64,000 bases of DNA from G963662675 sp963662675 (lineage in GTDB: Bacteria; Bacteroidota; Bacteroidia; Bacteroidales; Prolixibacteraceae): the NCBI GenBank assembly GCA_963662675.2, contig CAXXHP010000004.1:992001-1056000 (forward strand), given 5' to 3'. A program made the translations under genes and the position numbers. The notes under the pieces are model-generated. The model saw only the letters and a list, made by a program, of their open reading frames with translations, was not told the DNA's origin and did not search any database. Positions 62,598-64,000 of the stretch are shown piece by piece (within the stretch, counting starts at the first letter, position 1; each line of letters begins with the position of its first letter).

Positions 62598-63746
62598 ATG
62601 AAAGATTTCACATTTTACAATCCTACCCGAATTGAATTCGGGAGAGGAAAAGAAGAGAATATTGGAAAATACATTTCAGAATATGGAGTGTCTAAAGTAT
62701 TGGTTGTTTATGGTTCAACCCGTATAAAGAAAAGCGGATTATTTGATAAAGTAGCAAAATCATTAACCGACAATGGAATAACGATTGAGGAACTCGGTGG
62801 TGTGCAAAGTAACCCACTACTTAGCAAGGTTTATGAAGGCATTAATATTGCCAAGGAGAAAGCTGTTGAAGCCGTACTTGCAGTAGGTGGAGGGTCGGTG
62901 CTTGATTCTGTGAAAGCAATTGCAGCCGGAGCTAAATACGAAGGTGATGTTTGGGACTTTTTCACCTTTAAAGCTGTTCCAAATCAGGCGCTAAAAATTT
63001 TCGATATCATGACCCTTGCCGCTACTGGTAGCGAGATGAACAATTTTTCGGTAGTAACAAAAGACGAAACAAAAGAGAAATTTAGCTTGGCTGGACCGGC
63101 TACTTTCCCAACAGTTTCAGTAATAAACCCAGAACTTCAGGCTACAGTTACCAAAGAATACCTTGCCTATTCAGCAGCCGATATTTTTGCCCACAGCTTA
63201 GATATGTATTTATCTGCAACTTATTTGCCTGAATTTATGGCCGGTTATGTAGAAAACATTCTGAAAACGGTAATGCGTACAACAGAAATTTTGCTTCAGG
63301 ACGGAACAAATTATGAAGCAAGAGGTGAATTTGCGTGGGCAGCAACACAGGCATTAAATTTCACAACCTTCTGTGGAGTTGAAAACAACAGGTACGACAC
63401 CCACTTTTTAGAACATACACTTTCGGCTGAATACAACATTGCCCATGGTGCAGGATTATCTATTCTCATGCCTGCCTGGATGAAATGGCAGAAAAACCTT
63501 CTTCCGGAACGTTTTGATCAATTTGCCAAAAATATGTTTAATGTTGAAGGTGCAGATGCCGGTATCGAAGCATTAAAACAATGGTATGTGAAAATTGGAG
63601 CACCTGTTACACTTACCGAAGGCAATATTCCAAACGAAGACATTCCTGTTTTAGTTGAGAAATTATCTGCTGTTGCAAAAATGTGGGGAGCAGAAACCCT
63701 ATATAGCAAAGAAATGATTACTACTGTTTTGGAAAATGCACGTTAG
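62598..63746 (+). CDS. Iron-containing alcohol dehydrogenase, YqhD/BDH-like
   Basis: A 382-residue cytoplasmic NAD(P)H-dependent dehydrogenase that reduces aldehydes. Metal ligands are Asp195 and His199 in SAADIFAHSLDM, His273 in FLEHTLSA and His283 in IAHGAG; the cofactor region has AVGGGSVLDSVKAIA and LAATGSEMNNFS. The start block FTFYNPTRIEFG fits butanol-dehydrogenase/YqhD members. It is the last gene of the AraC-led group. Confidence 0.93.
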   Translation: MKDFTFYNPTRIEFGRGKEENIGKYISEYGVSKVLVVYGSTRIKKSGLFDKVAKSLTDNGITIEELGGVQSNPLLSKVYEGINIAKEKAVEAVLAVGGGSVLDSVKAIAAGAKYEGDVWDFFTFKAVPNQALKIFDIMTLAATGSEMNNFSVVTKDETKEKFSLAGPATFPTVSVINPELQATVTKEYLAYSAADIFAHSLDMYLSATYLPEFMAGYVENILKTVMRTTEILLQDGTNYEARGEFAWAATQALNFTTFCGVENNRYDTHFLEHTLSAEYNIAHGAGLSILMPAWMKWQKNLLPERFDQFAKNMFNVEGADAGIEALKQWYVKIGAPVTLTEGNIPNEDIPVLVEKLSAVAKMWGAETLYSKEMITTVLENAR

Positions 63747-63834
63747 TAACGCATCCACTTAATCCTTTTGTTGATAATCAACAACATAAAGGCCAACTCA
63801 TTGATTCGATCAAGTAAATTGTAGCAATCAGAGT

Positions 63835-63866
63835 CCTCCCAATGTAAAATATTGGGAGGTTTTTTA
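63835..63866 (+). terminator. Terminator of the alcohol dehydrogenase gene
   Basis: Stem CCTCCCAAT/ATTGGGAGG (63835-63843 with 63851-63859), then TTTTTTA. Positions 63867-64000 show no recognisable feature. Confidence 0.85.
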
Positions 63867-64000
63867 TTACCCATGCTTTTGTAACACAGACCATGAATAT
63901 ATAGGCCCGCATTTGATTATGCGCTGGAGGCTTCATGTCGTAAAATACATTTTCAACAGAAATTGTAATATAGAAATTTCAACAATACGCAAACGACTGC

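Overview
The window is a chromosomal segment of an AT-rich Bacteroidota, probably of the marine or anaerobic Bacteroidales/Marinilabiliales type; the placement at order level is an inference. The evidence is a SusC/SusD pair, secretion signals ending in AQ/E, DUF4924, DUF6588 and a Bacteroidota-type AddB nuclease, promoters of the TTG-N19/20-TAnnTTTG kind, and very few Shine-Dalgarno sequences.

Positions 1-29411 are mostly core genes: the N-terminus of thrS, a DPP4-type peptidase, hsp20, trmD, an AddB-like nuclease, miaA, smpB, udk, manA, engB, prs, rplY, pth, an S4-domain gene, a LysM amidase, a split 5'-nucleotidase pair and lnt, plus tRNA-Leu. Two accessory items sit among them. One is an orphan class I isoprenoid-synthase-like protein (3893-5164). 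The other is a two-gene soluble molybdopterin oxidoreductase with an Fe-S partner (18109-20989), placed between engB and prs. A structured non-coding RNA with its own promoter, possibly 6S RNA, lies antisense just after lnt, followed by tRNA-Ser and tRNA-Pro.

Positions 30361-56338 form one leftward polysaccharide utilisation locus (PUL). In transcription order it has two GH106-type alpha-L-rhamnosidases, a double-domain alpha/beta hydrolase, a run of six further esterase-like enzymes and a tannase-family esterase, a third GH106, then SusC and SusD with a strong terminator. Every enzyme has an export signal. There is no lyase, sulfatase or obvious endo-glycosidase, so the target looks like a small or already exposed, heavily acylated rhamnoside.

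Directly upstream and on the same strand (57139-59730) is the likely regulator: a membrane protein with a degenerate PI-PLC-like domain, a LamG domain, one transmembrane helix and a cytoplasmic winged helix of the OmpR/SARP type. The 800-base gap between it and the PUL carries repeated GAYCATTAC elements that are candidate operators.

Positions 60196-63746 hold a decayed aldo/keto reductase, then an AraC regulator, a hexapeptide acetyltransferase and an iron-containing alcohol dehydrogenase. No CRISPR array, transposase, integrase or rRNA was seen.
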